Positions 50,153 to 61,100 of a stretch of DNA of 64,000 nucleotides are shown here, piece by piece. Numbering within the stretch: the first letter of the stretch is position 1; each line of letters begins with the position of its first letter. Origin of the DNA: Hyunsoonleella aquatilis. GTDB taxonomy: Bacteria > Bacteroidota > Bacteroidia > Flavobacteriales > Flavobacteriaceae. The notes under the pieces are model-generated. The model did no database searches. It had not been told where the DNA came from and saw nothing but the letters and a program-made list of their open reading frames with translations. The stretch covers positions 1-64,000 of the forward strand of contig NZ_JACNMF010000003.1 of the NCBI RefSeq assembly GCF_014270105.1, read 5' to 3'. The position numbers and the translations under genes are program-made.

Positions 50153-52137
50153 AATTTTTCCTGGTAAGATTTAATGTCGTCCCTCAATTGGGCGGCAACG
50201 ATAAAGTCCAAAGCTTTTGCGGCTTCTTCCATTAATTTTCGTTTTTCGCGAATTTTCTTTTCCAGTTCAGGCTTGCTTAAATATTCACTTTCAGGCTCGG
50301 CTGCTCTTGCCGCTTCCAATTCATATTTATAAGTACTAACAGAATTTTTGGCGAGAGCGTTGTCTAAACTTTTGTTCAATGCCTTCGGCGTAATATTGTG
50401 CTTAGTATTGTAGGCTATCTGCTTTTCGCGACGATAATTGGTTTCATCAATGGTTTTTTGCATACTGTTGGTAATCTTGTCAGCGTACATAATGGCTTTT
50501 CCGTTTAGGTTTCTTGCAGCGCGCCCAACGGTTTGGGTCAACGATCGGTTGGAACGCAGAAACCCTTCCTTGTCAGCGTCCAAAATAGCAACTAGGGACA
50601 CTTCGGGTAAATCTAGGCCTTCCCGCAATAAATTCACCCCAACCAGCACATCAAAAAGCCCTTTTCTCAAATCTTGCATAATTTCGACGCGCTCCAAAGT
50701 ATCCACATCACTATGGATATAACGACATCGGATTTGAATGCGCTCCAAATATTTCGTCAACTCCTCTGCCATTCTTTTGGTAAGGGTAGTTACTAAGGTA
50801 CGTTCGTCCTTTTCCACACGAAGCTGAATTTCCTCAATTAAATCATCTATTTGGTTTAAACTAGGACGCACCTCAATCACAGGATCTAAGAGTCCAGTTG
50901 GCCGAATGACCTGCTCTACATAAATACCTCCTGTTTTTTGAAGTTCATAATCTGCTGGGGTGGCACTCACATAAATTACCTGATTTTGCAAGGATTCAAA
51001 TTCTTCAAATTTTAAAGGCCGATTATCCATTGCCGCTGGTAGTCTAAAACCGTATTCCACCAAATTTTCCTTTCGGCTTCTATCCCCCCCGTACATGGCG
51101 TGTACCTGAGAAATGGTCACATGGCTTTCGTCCACCACCATTAAATAATCCTCTGGAAAATAATCCAAAAGACAGAAAGGGCGAGAGCCCGGCAATCTTC
51201 CATCCAAATAACGTGAGTAATTCTCAATACCGGAGCAGTACCCTAATTCCCGAATCATTTCTAGGTCAAACTCGGTACGTTCTTTTAATCGTTTCGCTTC
51301 TAAATGTTTACCAATTTCCTTAAAATAGTCATGTTGTTTTACTAGATCGTCCTGAATATCCTTTATGGCATTTTGAAGGATTTCAGGCGAGGTTACAAAC
51401 ATATTTGCTGGATAAATATTAAGCCTGTCGTATTTTTCAATGACCTGATTTGTTTGAATGTTGAACGACTCAATATCTTCTATTTCATCTCCAAAGAAAT
51501 GGATGCGATAGGCATCATCCGCATAACTTGGAAAAATATCTACGGTGTCTCCTTTAATTCTAAAATTACCATGTCGGAAATCCGCTTCTGTTCTTGAGTA
51601 TAGACTTTGCACCAATTGATGCAACAACGCAGTGCGCGAAATGACTTGATCCCGTTTTACTGTTATCACATTTTTTTGAAATTCAATAGGATTGCCAATA
51701 CCGTAAAGACAGGACACGGAAGCCACAACCAATACATCCCGTCGCCCCGAAAGCAGGGAAGAGGTAGTGCTCAATCGCATTTTTTCTATTTCTTCGTTGA
51801 TAGATAAATCCTTTTCAATATATACCCCCGAAACCGGAATATAGGCCTCGGGCTGGTAATAATCGTAATAGGATACGAAATACTCTACTGCATTGTTCGG
51901 GAAAAACTGCTTGAATTCCGAATACAGTTGCGCGGCCAGTGTTTTATTGTGAGCCAAAACCAAGGTAGGGCGTTGCACTTCCTCAATTACATTGGCAACA
52001 GTAAAGGTTTTTCCCGAGCCCGTCACCCCTAAAAGGGTTTGGTACTTTTCACCTGAAGAAATACCATCAGCCAATTGTCCGATAGCTTCGGGTTGATCAC
52101 CGGTTGGACTGAATTCAGATTCAATTGTGAATTTCAT
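50134..52137 (-). CDS. uvrB: excinuclease ABC subunit B
   Basis: This encodes 667 residues. It is the helicase-like damage-verification subunit of nucleotide excision repair. Walker A is LLGVTGSGKTFTVANV (Lys43). The beta-hairpin is YYDYYQPEAYIP. DEAD-like and helicase motifs are present: VDESHVTISQVHAMYGGDRS, and QTVGRAARNLNGK. The C-terminal UVR motif that contacts UvrC is in KRKLMEEAAKALDFIVAAQL. Length agrees with the family. Nearby TerB-like gene is convergent. DNA repair fits with the photolyases, but there is no link in the sequence. Confidence 0.98.
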   Translation of the reverse strand: MKFTIESEFSPTGDQPEAIGQLADGISSGEKYQTLLGVTGSGKTFTVANVIEEVQRPTLVLAHNKTLAAQLYSEFKQFFPNNAVEYFVSYYDYYQPEAYIPVSGVYIEKDLSINEEIEKMRLSTTSSLLSGRRDVLVVASVSCLYGIGNPIEFQKNVITVKRDQVISRTALLHQLVQSLYSRTEADFRHGNFRIKGDTVDIFPSYADDAYRIHFFGDEIEDIESFNIQTNQVIEKYDRLNIYPANMFVTSPEILQNAIKDIQDDLVKQHDYFKEIGKHLEAKRLKERTEFDLEMIRELGYCSGIENYSRYLDGRLPGSRPFCLLDYFPEDYLMVVDESHVTISQVHAMYGGDRSRKENLVEYGFRLPAAMDNRPLKFEEFESLQNQVIYVSATPADYELQKTGGIYVEQVIRPTGLLDPVIEVRPSLNQIDDLIEEIQLRVEKDERTLVTTLTKRMAEELTKYLERIQIRCRYIHSDVDTLERVEIMQDLRKGLFDVLVGVNLLREGLDLPEVSLVAILDADKEGFLRSNRSLTQTVGRAARNLNGKAIMYADKITNSMQKTIDETNYRREKQIAYNTKHNITPKALNKSLDNALAKNSVSTYKYELEAARAAEPESEYLSKPELEKKIREKRKLMEEAAKALDFIVAAQLRDDIKSYQEKLEKLKV

Positions 52138-52218
52138 AGTAATTGAAGCCTAAAAATTAGGAATGCCTAAATTACTGAAAGTCCTTGTAATTCGGAATTG
52201 AAGTAATGAAAAATTAAC

Positions 52219-55200
52219 TTATCTTTTTAGTGCAAAATGCCCCATAAAAGTACGCCCATCCTGCAGATAGACCTTAAACCAATAATCATCCGTAGGCATC
52301 AATTGCCCATTGAATGTGCCGTCCCACCCCCTCTCTGAAGGACTCAGTTGCTTGATAAGCTTACCATAACGATCAAATATCTGAATGATACTGTTGGGTT
52401 GATTGGTGGCACTTATGCCTTTTATTTGCCAATAGGGGTTATAAGCATCACCATTTGGAGTGAAAAACTGAGGATAGCCGATAATGGCCAAATCTAAGGT
52501 AGTAGGCTGGCATATTTGACCACTGTCAATGGCATATAAAGTATAAAATCCCGGAGGGATATTTCTAAACACAGGCGAGCTCTGAAATGAAAGCGAAGTA
52601 TTGTCTCCTTCTTTTTGCAATGCGAATTCATAGTCGTCCAAACCCAAAAGCGAAAGATCAATAATCTCGACGGTATGTGAATATGATGGATTGGATACAC
52701 GTACATTTGTATCTTCCAGCACAGGAGATTGCGAGCCTTCCACTAATACTTCCCTAGATCTTGAACACCCCGTACCGTCAGTTTTTGTTAGGGTGATTTT
52801 ATAAGTACCTGGAGTAGAAACAGTCAAGACCCTATCATTAGTTATTAGTTGATCAACGACCGTGCCGTTGGAGTTTGTCCAACGCCATTCATAGGTGAAT
52901 ATTTCAGTAGGATCGGCTTCATTGGGTGTCAGGTCTATGCTAAAAGTGGGATCAGAAGAGCAAATCCGTTCGTTCGTATTAATATCAAAATCAGGTAAAG
53001 GATTTACAGTGAGTTCGATAGTTGTGTTAGCTGAACAACTCGCATCTAGTGGATTTACCACTTCTGCCGTAATAGTTTGGCTTACGGAAAATAATGGATT
53101 GGGCAATGCTGGAGCGTCTGTAATAGTTACTCCGTTTTCATCAATATAGTCAAAGAAAATATCCATATTAGTTTGCGTGCCCAAAATTGTGCTAGCAAAG
53201 GTTGAGGTATCAAATTCAAAATTACCGTCGTCATCAATATCCCCGGCATCGCCATCGCATACAATTTGTGGAGAGACAGTATTGGCAATCGGCTGTTCGT
53301 AAATCACAAAATCAATAGTGGTTTCGTCAAAACATGGGCCGTCTGGGTCCGAAGTGTTATTGTTTGTTAATCTCACGGTGATGGTTTGGTTTTCCGTAAG
53401 AAAAGGGTCGGGCAAATTAGTTGTTGTGACTTGCGTCCCTGTCTGATCTAAATATGTGTAGCTAACCGTAACATTTGCAAGTGATTGCCCGTTAAGAACG
53501 TCACTTTCAATTTGGCTAGTATCAAAAGGGAATGAGAGTATGGCATCAGTGGTGTCAAAATCACATTCTGCGCCAATTGAAACTTGAAAGGCCTCCGGAA
53601 GCGCCTCAACATTCAGTAGATTTGGAAATTCTTCCAAACCAAGACAATCATTGCCCAAATCACTTTTAACGCGTACCCAAATAGCTTGAACATTTGGGCT
53701 ATTGGTGTTTTCATGTGCCGAAATATCTGGAATTTCATTGTTTTCCAATTCAGCATCTATTTGACTCTCATAAAAATGAACCGTTACGTTAATGGTGGGG
53801 AATATAATATTTGAAATTTCATCCCTTATATCGGTTAAATCAAAAGTTGCCACGCCGTCCCTAACGTCAGTGCCGTCATCACACTCGTATTTTGGCGAGG
53901 GGTTATATGACGCCAAAGCCGCACTGCTGGGGTTTACTTCTAAGTTTATTGGTACAACTCTAAAGCAAGCATTTGGGTTTTCCACACGAATCCAAATGGT
54001 CTCGGGTGTAAAGCCTGTCGCATCCTGATAGGCATCTGGATTCGGAATTGGGTTTTTTGCATTTTCAGCTTCCAGTTGTGTTTCGTAATAAGTGAATACA
54101 AGCCCCTCTGTAAGGTGGTCGGTATTTATTTCTTCTTTTATATCATCCAAGGTAAGATTGAAGAGTGCCTGGCCGTCATTACTGTCGTCATCACACTGCG
54201 CGTAGGTATTTGGTGTATTGACAACTGGCAATTCAAAAACTTCGATCTGGAAGGACGTATCGGTATAACAGTCCGAAAATAAATTGTTCGTTACCCTCAC
54301 ATAGATGGTCTGTCCTCCAGAAATAGTGTTGTCAAAGGACGTTGGCGCTCCAATCTGTGAAATGTAAGTGGTATCTTCAAAATAGGTTACTGAAAAATCT
54401 GAAGAAGATTGCCCATTAAAGATTTCTGTTTCCCTTTGGGTAAGATCAAATGTGATACGCCCATCTATATCTGTTCCCACTGTTGTATTATCGCATTCCT
54501 GTATTGGGGCAATAGCTGAAGCATCAGCAGGAAAGGCAGATTCGTACACTTCTAATTCAAAATTGGACGTGTCAAAACATGAGGTGTTGTTGGTATTTTC
54601 GACCCTCGCATAAATTGTAGTATTACTGCTTTCAAATGGGCTGGTTATCGGATTCGTATTTGAGTCAGCATCAGCCTGGGAAGCATGGTAGCTGATGCTC
54701 ATATCAGGTTGTGAGGTGATATTATTATTTTGCAAGGTGAAATCAAAAGGCATGGTGCCATTGTTGTCGTCATCACACAACCTCATGGTGGGTGCAGTAT
54801 TCGCCACAGGCTGTAAATCGACCTCTAAGTCTATTTCATCTGAATATAAGCCACAAGTATTGCCATTTCTGTCAAGTTTTACCCTGTATTGATACCCGTT
54901 GAAAACTAAAGGAGTAGAGGAAATCAATAAATCTGCTGATAACGCCCCGGAATATGTGACGTCATTTACTATAGGATTCCAATTAATGCCATCGGTACTG
55001 ATCTCCCATTGGTAAGTTTCTGCTTCAGGCGAAACAACAGATAGCACAGCATTCGAATTTTCGCAAACGATGGTATCGATAGGCTGTGTGGTAATATTAA
55101 TTGGAGCACCGTCCAAATAATCTGCATCCGGAAGGGTATAGCCGTCAGCGGCATTGATTACCTTCCCGAGTGTATCAACCACAGGGATATCATCGCCCAA

Positions 55201-57957
55201 ATAATCGTCGACGTTGGCATCCGAAAAACCGGCTTCGGTAACATCGCTACAACTGTCCCCATCGCTATCAGCATCGATATAACTAAAGATAGTGTCGTTG
55301 TCAGCATCATTGGGGTTATAGCCTATTTCATTACTGTCAGGTGTGGTTTCTGCAGCGTCTGTCCAGCCATTTGCTCCGTAAGTCGGGCCGTCTTCAATGC
55401 CATCCAAATCTGTGTCAGATAATGTGCCCAACTGACCTGTTTCAAGTAAATCCGTAATCCCGTCGTTGTCGCTATCCAAATCGTACATACCCCAAATCCC
55501 GTCGGAATCTGTATCGATTGGAGTTACATTGATATCGTATATATCGTCTAATCCGTTTAAGTCCGCATCGATTCCTGACAGCGGTGTTAATGTGCCTTGG
55601 TTTTCAACAAAATCTGGAAGTCCATCATTATCACTATCCAAATCGAATTCGTCCTTCACACCATCGGAATCATTATCTTTTTTGAAACAAGTTAATGATA
55701 GAATGGCTGTAATATCGGAATCCGTAGTTGTATTCTCGGAGTGGTGCTCAAAAACAAAGCCGTCCACTTGGTTTGCAAAAAACTGGTATGGCGTGCTGCC
55801 ATTGGGCGTGTCGTTAAATTGAAAATGAATTTCCGAACCCGACATCTGGGTAATGCCACTTTCAAAAAGCCCATCAAAATTAGAGTCGATCAACAGACGG
55901 TCATCTGGGTCTACTAGTGTTATGTTTTTGTTCACGGGAAGAATGCGCACTACAAAATATTCATCCGCTATACGAGTTGTTCCTACAGAAGGATCTTCTT
56001 CAACTTTTATATTTACAGGCTCAGTAAAATTCAGTGTATAGGCGCTCTCGCCCAGTGTTGTTGCAGGGATATTGCTTGTAAAACTGCCTATAGCATTCCC
56101 TATTAGGGTATTTGTGCCAGAACTGTTGGTTTCAGAAAAACTGGCAGATACAATTGCGCTATTTGTGGTGCCGTCTTGAAATACTAACTCAGGAGAAACG
56201 CTATTGGAAAGATTTATAACAACATCGCCACGCGATTCTACGCAGTTTAGAACACCATCGTTATCGTTGTCGATGTCAATATTATCAATAATACCATCGT
56301 TGTCCCTGTCGTCCGGGCAGATACTTATAGGCACTTCTGCAGATTCTAGTGTTTCCAAGGTGCAGGTAATAATTCCGATAAGTTTGTATTTTCCAGGAAC
56401 GGTAGGGGTAAAGGAAGGTACATTTGATGCCACAACATTAAAAGTCCCATTGCCGTCATCAAAAAGCCACTCATAACTATCGAAGTTTTGAGTGTTTGCC
56501 GCCTCAAGGGTGATGTTCGGTATACAGTTGCCCAATGTTACAAACTGAGCGTCAAAAATGATTTCTGGTGGCGATGGGAATCCAGAGTAAAAGCTTCCAG
56601 AGGTAGCGGCACCGTTATAGTTGAAGTAGGCACAATACAATTCATCTGTACTGGTAACGGCAATATTACCATTTAGTCCCTTCACTTTATAGGTAACATA
56701 ATCGGTTTTCCCGGTTACAGGACTAGGTCCCAACGGGTTGAAGCTTGCAATTGGGGTGCCATTAAGGGTTACAGTCGCACCTGCCTTAGTGACCACCGTA
56801 ATACCACCATCAAAATTTCTAGTGCCAATATTGTTGATATTAGCAATATTATTGAGGTTTCCTCTTGTTTCACAACTTAAGGGGGGTACGAAAAACATAC
56901 CTTGATTAGCCTCGCTCGGAGTACCGCCGTTTCCCAAGCCACCTACACCTTGATATGCAAAGGCAGGTTGAGAGGTTTCCACATACATATTTCCACTGGT
57001 GCTAAATTGGTTACCCTCAATCACAACATGTTCGCCTGCATTTAGAGTGGCTATTGGCGCATTTCCGTTAACGCTAACAGAGGTATTGTCAGAATGGGCT
57101 ACAATAAGAACATTTTCCCATTCATTTGAGCCATCACCTCTCACAAAAACATATTCGGTACCTACTTTGCTCGCACCAACAATTTGGTCTATTCCATAAT
57201 CTCGTCCGTTACCAGCGCCGAAGCTACCATTGGCTGAGCCACAGTTTACCACAATTGGCTTATCAGATTGGATTAAACACCCTATCAATCCTGTCCTGTT
57301 AACCAGTGTATCAAAGCTATTTAGGGCAATTGTATAACTTTCCCCTTCATCCAGAGTGGTATTTATTGGGGTGGCTCCAGCATAGTTTCTAATAATTAAT
57401 CCGGCTGGTAGATTACTAAAGTTAACTTGGGTGTTATCCTCCGTGGCCATTACTGAAACAAAATTCAAATAGTTGTCCTGCGGATTGGCATTTGTATAAG
57501 TGCCCACCCTAAACTGAGTATCCAATGCTGAAGCCCCTTTACTAACCAAAGCTCCTGCTTGGGCATTGTTACCGGCGTTCATCCTAACGGAAACATAAAT
57601 TGGCGCTGCAGCCTCAATGATATAGCCTTTATTGTCGACTACTGCACTCGTTTGGATGGACGGAATAAAGAGTTGAGTGTTGCCACTTCCTATGGAAATC
57701 TGGTCTGGGTTGGCGTTGGATACCGTTCCGTTTATGTAGTTAGTGGCAGGTTGCCCAACTGGGACAATGGTATATGGAACATTGGCATTACTAGGTGTTG
57801 ATATATAAATGTACTGATCTTCAGGATTGGCATTGCCATTTGCCGCATAAGTCAAAGGCGGAATATGGTGGGTTTTGCTTAATTGAGAAAACCCTTTAAA
57901 ACTAAGTAGTAGTAGCAATAATACTGCTAAATTCGTTGTCCGATTGCTAAAACACAT
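52219..57957 (-). CDS. giant T9SS type B surface protein with IgGFc-binding and TSP3 repeats
   Basis: This encodes 1912 residues. A signal peptide is present (LAVLLLLLLSFKGFSQ). Residues ~100-440 match the IgGFc-binding domain (YGIDQIVGASKVGTEYVFVR, NVLIVAHSDNTSVSVNG). Next, ~540-950 contains thrombospondin type 3-like calcium motifs (CPDDRDNDGIIDNIDIDNDN, DGLPDFVENQG, DSDGIWGMYDLDSDNDGITD). About 1050-1650 has six repeats of ~100 residues, each with a CD-x-D-x-x-D motif (LCDDDNNGTMPFDFTLQNN, QCDDDSNDGQALFNLTLDD). The end is a gliding-motility T9SS type B sorting domain (FFTPNGDAYNPYWQIKGI, ERGWDGTFNGQLMPTDDYWF). It is probably a surface adhesin. Neighbour of two paralogues. Confidence 0.93.
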   Translation of the reverse strand: MCFSNRTTNLAVLLLLLLSFKGFSQLSKTHHIPPLTYAANGNANPEDQYIYISTPSNANVPYTIVPVGQPATNYINGTVSNANPDQISIGSGNTQLFIPSIQTSAVVDNKGYIIEAAAPIYVSVRMNAGNNAQAGALVSKGASALDTQFRVGTYTNANPQDNYLNFVSVMATEDNTQVNFSNLPAGLIIRNYAGATPINTTLDEGESYTIALNSFDTLVNRTGLIGCLIQSDKPIVVNCGSANGSFGAGNGRDYGIDQIVGASKVGTEYVFVRGDGSNEWENVLIVAHSDNTSVSVNGNAPIATLNAGEHVVIEGNQFSTSGNMYVETSQPAFAYQGVGGLGNGGTPSEANQGMFFVPPLSCETRGNLNNIANINNIGTRNFDGGITVVTKAGATVTLNGTPIASFNPLGPSPVTGKTDYVTYKVKGLNGNIAVTSTDELYCAYFNYNGAATSGSFYSGFPSPPEIIFDAQFVTLGNCIPNITLEAANTQNFDSYEWLFDDGNGTFNVVASNVPSFTPTVPGKYKLIGIITCTLETLESAEVPISICPDDRDNDGIIDNIDIDNDNDGVLNCVESRGDVVINLSNSVSPELVFQDGTTNSAIVSASFSETNSSGTNTLIGNAIGSFTSNIPATTLGESAYTLNFTEPVNIKVEEDPSVGTTRIADEYFVVRILPVNKNITLVDPDDRLLIDSNFDGLFESGITQMSGSEIHFQFNDTPNGSTPYQFFANQVDGFVFEHHSENTTTDSDITAILSLTCFKKDNDSDGVKDEFDLDSDNDGLPDFVENQGTLTPLSGIDADLNGLDDIYDINVTPIDTDSDGIWGMYDLDSDNDGITDLLETGQLGTLSDTDLDGIEDGPTYGANGWTDAAETTPDSNEIGYNPNDADNDTIFSYIDADSDGDSCSDVTEAGFSDANVDDYLGDDIPVVDTLGKVINAADGYTLPDADYLDGAPINITTQPIDTIVCENSNAVLSVVSPEAETYQWEISTDGINWNPIVNDVTYSGALSADLLISSTPLVFNGYQYRVKLDRNGNTCGLYSDEIDLEVDLQPVANTAPTMRLCDDDNNGTMPFDFTLQNNNITSQPDMSISYHASQADADSNTNPITSPFESSNTTIYARVENTNNTSCFDTSNFELEVYESAFPADASAIAPIQECDNTTVGTDIDGRITFDLTQRETEIFNGQSSSDFSVTYFEDTTYISQIGAPTSFDNTISGGQTIYVRVTNNLFSDCYTDTSFQIEVFELPVVNTPNTYAQCDDDSNDGQALFNLTLDDIKEEINTDHLTEGLVFTYYETQLEAENAKNPIPNPDAYQDATGFTPETIWIRVENPNACFRVVPINLEVNPSSAALASYNPSPKYECDDGTDVRDGVATFDLTDIRDEISNIIFPTINVTVHFYESQIDAELENNEIPDISAHENTNSPNVQAIWVRVKSDLGNDCLGLEEFPNLLNVEALPEAFQVSIGAECDFDTTDAILSFPFDTSQIESDVLNGQSLANVTVSYTYLDQTGTQVTTTNLPDPFLTENQTITVRLTNNNTSDPDGPCFDETTIDFVIYEQPIANTVSPQIVCDGDAGDIDDDGNFEFDTSTFASTILGTQTNMDIFFDYIDENGVTITDAPALPNPLFSVSQTITAEVVNPLDASCSANTTIELTVNPLPDFDINTNERICSSDPTFSIDLTPNEADPTEIFTYEWRWTNSNGTVVDQLITNDRVLTVSTPGTYKITLTKTDGTGCSRSREVLVEGSQSPVLEDTNVRVSNPSYSHTVEIIDLSLLGLDDYEFALQKEGDNTSLSFQSSPVFRNIPPGFYTLYAIDSGQICQPTTLDLAIIGYPQFFTPNGDAYNPYWQIKGISATNQPNSIIQIFDRYGKLIKQLSPSERGWDGTFNGQLMPTDDYWFKVYLQDGRTFMGHFALKR

Positions 57958-58123
57958 CTATATAATTATAAGCACAAGTTAAAGTACAAATGAAGCCAAG
58001 GCCTAAAATATCACTTTTAATTGTATTTGACTTATAAAAACTTTGAAGGTTTAAAATTTGGGGTAAAATGCGTTTGGTATCCTTAAATTCTATTGATATT
58101 CTGAAATCGAATAGATCATTAAC

Positions 58124-61100
58124 TTAGCGTTTCAGGGCAAAATGTCCTCGAATATTAAAGGATTCCCCGTTTTGGACAATGTCCGCCGAGAACCAATAAT
58201 CATCCGCAGGCATGTTAGACCCATTAAAAGTGCCATCCCAACCTGGGGAGTTGTGGGCTAACATTTTCAAAAGTTTACCATGGCGGTTATAAATGTAAAC
58301 CAACGAACCGGGGAGCATATTTGCACCAACAATATGCCAAGTGTCAAAATCGCCATCACCATTTGGAGTTACAAATTTTGGAATATCAATTATGAAAACT
58401 TCCGTTTCTGCCGTGGCACAACCATTTAGGTCATCAACATAAATTGTGTTCTCGCCAAGTGGTACATTTAAAAATACGTTGGAAGTTTGCGGCTCCCCCT
58501 CATTCAATCGGTAAACATAATTACCGATACCATTTACATTTACAACAACTGAATTTGGGTCGGAAAAATTGACGATTTCAGGTTCGGCAAAAATAGCTTG
58601 TTGCGAATCGATGACAGTGATAGTTTCTGAATCCACGCAACTTTCGGCATTGGCATGCGGCCTTGTTACTTCCACAGTATAATCGCCAACTTGGGAAATA
58701 TTGGTCAATGTGATTTGGGAACCCGTAAAGCCGTTTACAGCAGGATTTACGTTTGTCGACCAAAGATAAGTATCATTTGGGTTTCCTGTGTAGGCATCAA
58801 TAATAAGAGGCAAGTCGTCTATGCACAGAGGAACATCCTCAATGGGTATGATAGGTAGCGGGTTGATCATTGTTGCAAATTGCGTGGCATCATAACAGCC
58901 CGTATTCCCGTTTTCCAACCTAGCATATATGATTTCGCCATCGGTAGCTTGGTAGGATGAGGAAATCCTGTTGGTATCCATTTCGGCATCGTCAAATGTA
59001 TTGTAGAACGTGATATTATGGTCGCTTGCGGGTTGCGTCCCCAATATATCGGCATTCGCTTCAGTAAGATTGAAAACCAGTAAACCATCATCGTCATCAT
59101 CACATTTTATCAAATTCTGAGGTGCATTGGCAATGGGGTTAGGGTTAATTTGAAGCGTAAAATTGCCGTAGGTGATGCACTGTGTTGATAAACTTTCGAT
59201 ACGTGTATAAATGGTATGGCTGCTTGCTGAATATGAATAAGTATCGCTTAAGGCCCCCATATTGTTTTGGGCGTCCGTCGGGTTATTAAAATAGTTGATG
59301 ATCACGGCATTGACATCATCTACCAACATGTCATCTACCGTGGACAAGTCAAAAGTATTCGTATTATTCTCGCATATTGGAATAACACCGTTAAAATTGA
59401 TATTGGGCAAAGCTATAACTTCCAATGTTAACGGTATTACAGTGAAACAAGTTGTTTGGTTATTGGTAACTTTGATATAAACAGTTCCGGAACCCGACAT
59501 ATAGCTGTTCGGATTTGGAATGGCCAGATTATCATCCTCAACGTCCGCCATATTTTCAAAGTAATGTACAGAAATATCCGTTTGAAACCTGTCGAAGTTT
59601 TCGTATTCAGCATCATCAAGATTGAAGGGTACCAGACCATCGTAATCGTCGTCGCATTGCGAGAACACTTCGGCTTGCGATAGGTCGGGGGAGGCCACCA
59701 CATTGATACCGAACTCCTCTATTACAGTACAGTCGGAACCGTTATTTTCTATTCGTGCATAAAGCTGTTCCGGATTTTGGGTGTTAGTGTACTGTAGGTC
59801 AATTGGGTTAACATTGTCAAGGGCATTTTGCTCGTCATTAAAAAAGCTAATGATTAAGTCGCTCGGTGAACCCTGTGAGATTTCATCAATTTTTCGTTGA
59901 AGATCGAATGTTTCAACCCCATCGTTAGAAGCGTCATCACATACCAAAAAGGAGCCAGGAACGTTATAAACGGGATTGGCGCCAACTTCAATAAAAAAGG
60001 ATGTTTCTGCCATACATGAGGTATCTGTAATATTTTCTACCCTTACATAAATGGTTTGTGGGCTCGAGGTATTTGTATACAGAGTGTTTTTGTCAATTGG
60101 GTTTGTGTATCCTGCATCTTCAAAATAAAGCACCTCCTTACCCGTTTGGCCGTTCAGGATTTCGGCATCCCAATCTGAAAATAAAAACTCAGCTTGATTG
60201 TCGCCATCGTCCTCGCAAATTTGAAAGTTAGTTATTGAAGAAAACACGGGAATTGTATTCACATAAACTTCAAGCTCGGCAATATCGTAACATCTGGAAA
60301 CTGTGGTGTTGCTGGTGACTCGGACATATATGGTTTGCGTACCGGTTTCGTAATTGGTTGGGGTAGCTATAGGGTTGCTATCATTAATGGCATCGTTTTC
60401 ATCAGTAAAAAACGAAATATCAAGCCCTGTGGTATCAGGAACAATTTCGGGAATTTTATCCTCCAGATTTAAAATGGTCAAGCCATCTTGGTCGTCGTCA
60501 CAAATGGTAAAAGGCGTTGGCGTTGTAACACCAGGTGCAGCAACCACTTCAATTTCAAATTCGTTAACGGTGTAACAGCCAGTGCCATCGCTTTCAATTC
60601 TTGCATAAATAGTCTCCTGTGGTTGTGAATTGGTGTAAAACGGTGGTAACGGATTAAAGTTGGTATCCGCATCCGCCTGAGAGGCAAAATAAGATACTAT
60701 AAAGTCCGTATTACCATTAAGGATTAATTCGTCAAAGGAAGATAAATCTATGCTTACAATACCATCATCATCGTCGTCGCAGTAGGGTACTGGGTCAAAA
60801 GGATCGAAAATCAATACTGGGTTTACAATTAGATTGATTTCAGAAACTTCGGTACACGAACCATTTTCGATTTCAATGAATAAAGTGGTAGGGTTGGAAG
60901 CTGGATAAAGATTATTTTTGTCTATAGGATTATTGGCATTGTATTCTGCTTCCGATTCGTAAAATGTGACTGTAACGTTGTCAATGTCGTCCGCAATAAA
61001 TGTTTCGACAATAAACAGATTAAAATCAATTATGCCATCGTTAGACGGGTCGTCACAAAGCGCGAAATCCCCAGTATCAGTACCAGTAAGCAACAGGTTG

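Noticed and set aside
53792-54028. Plus-strand open frames within the giant proteins
   Set aside because: Antisense shadows with unnatural composition and no start context.
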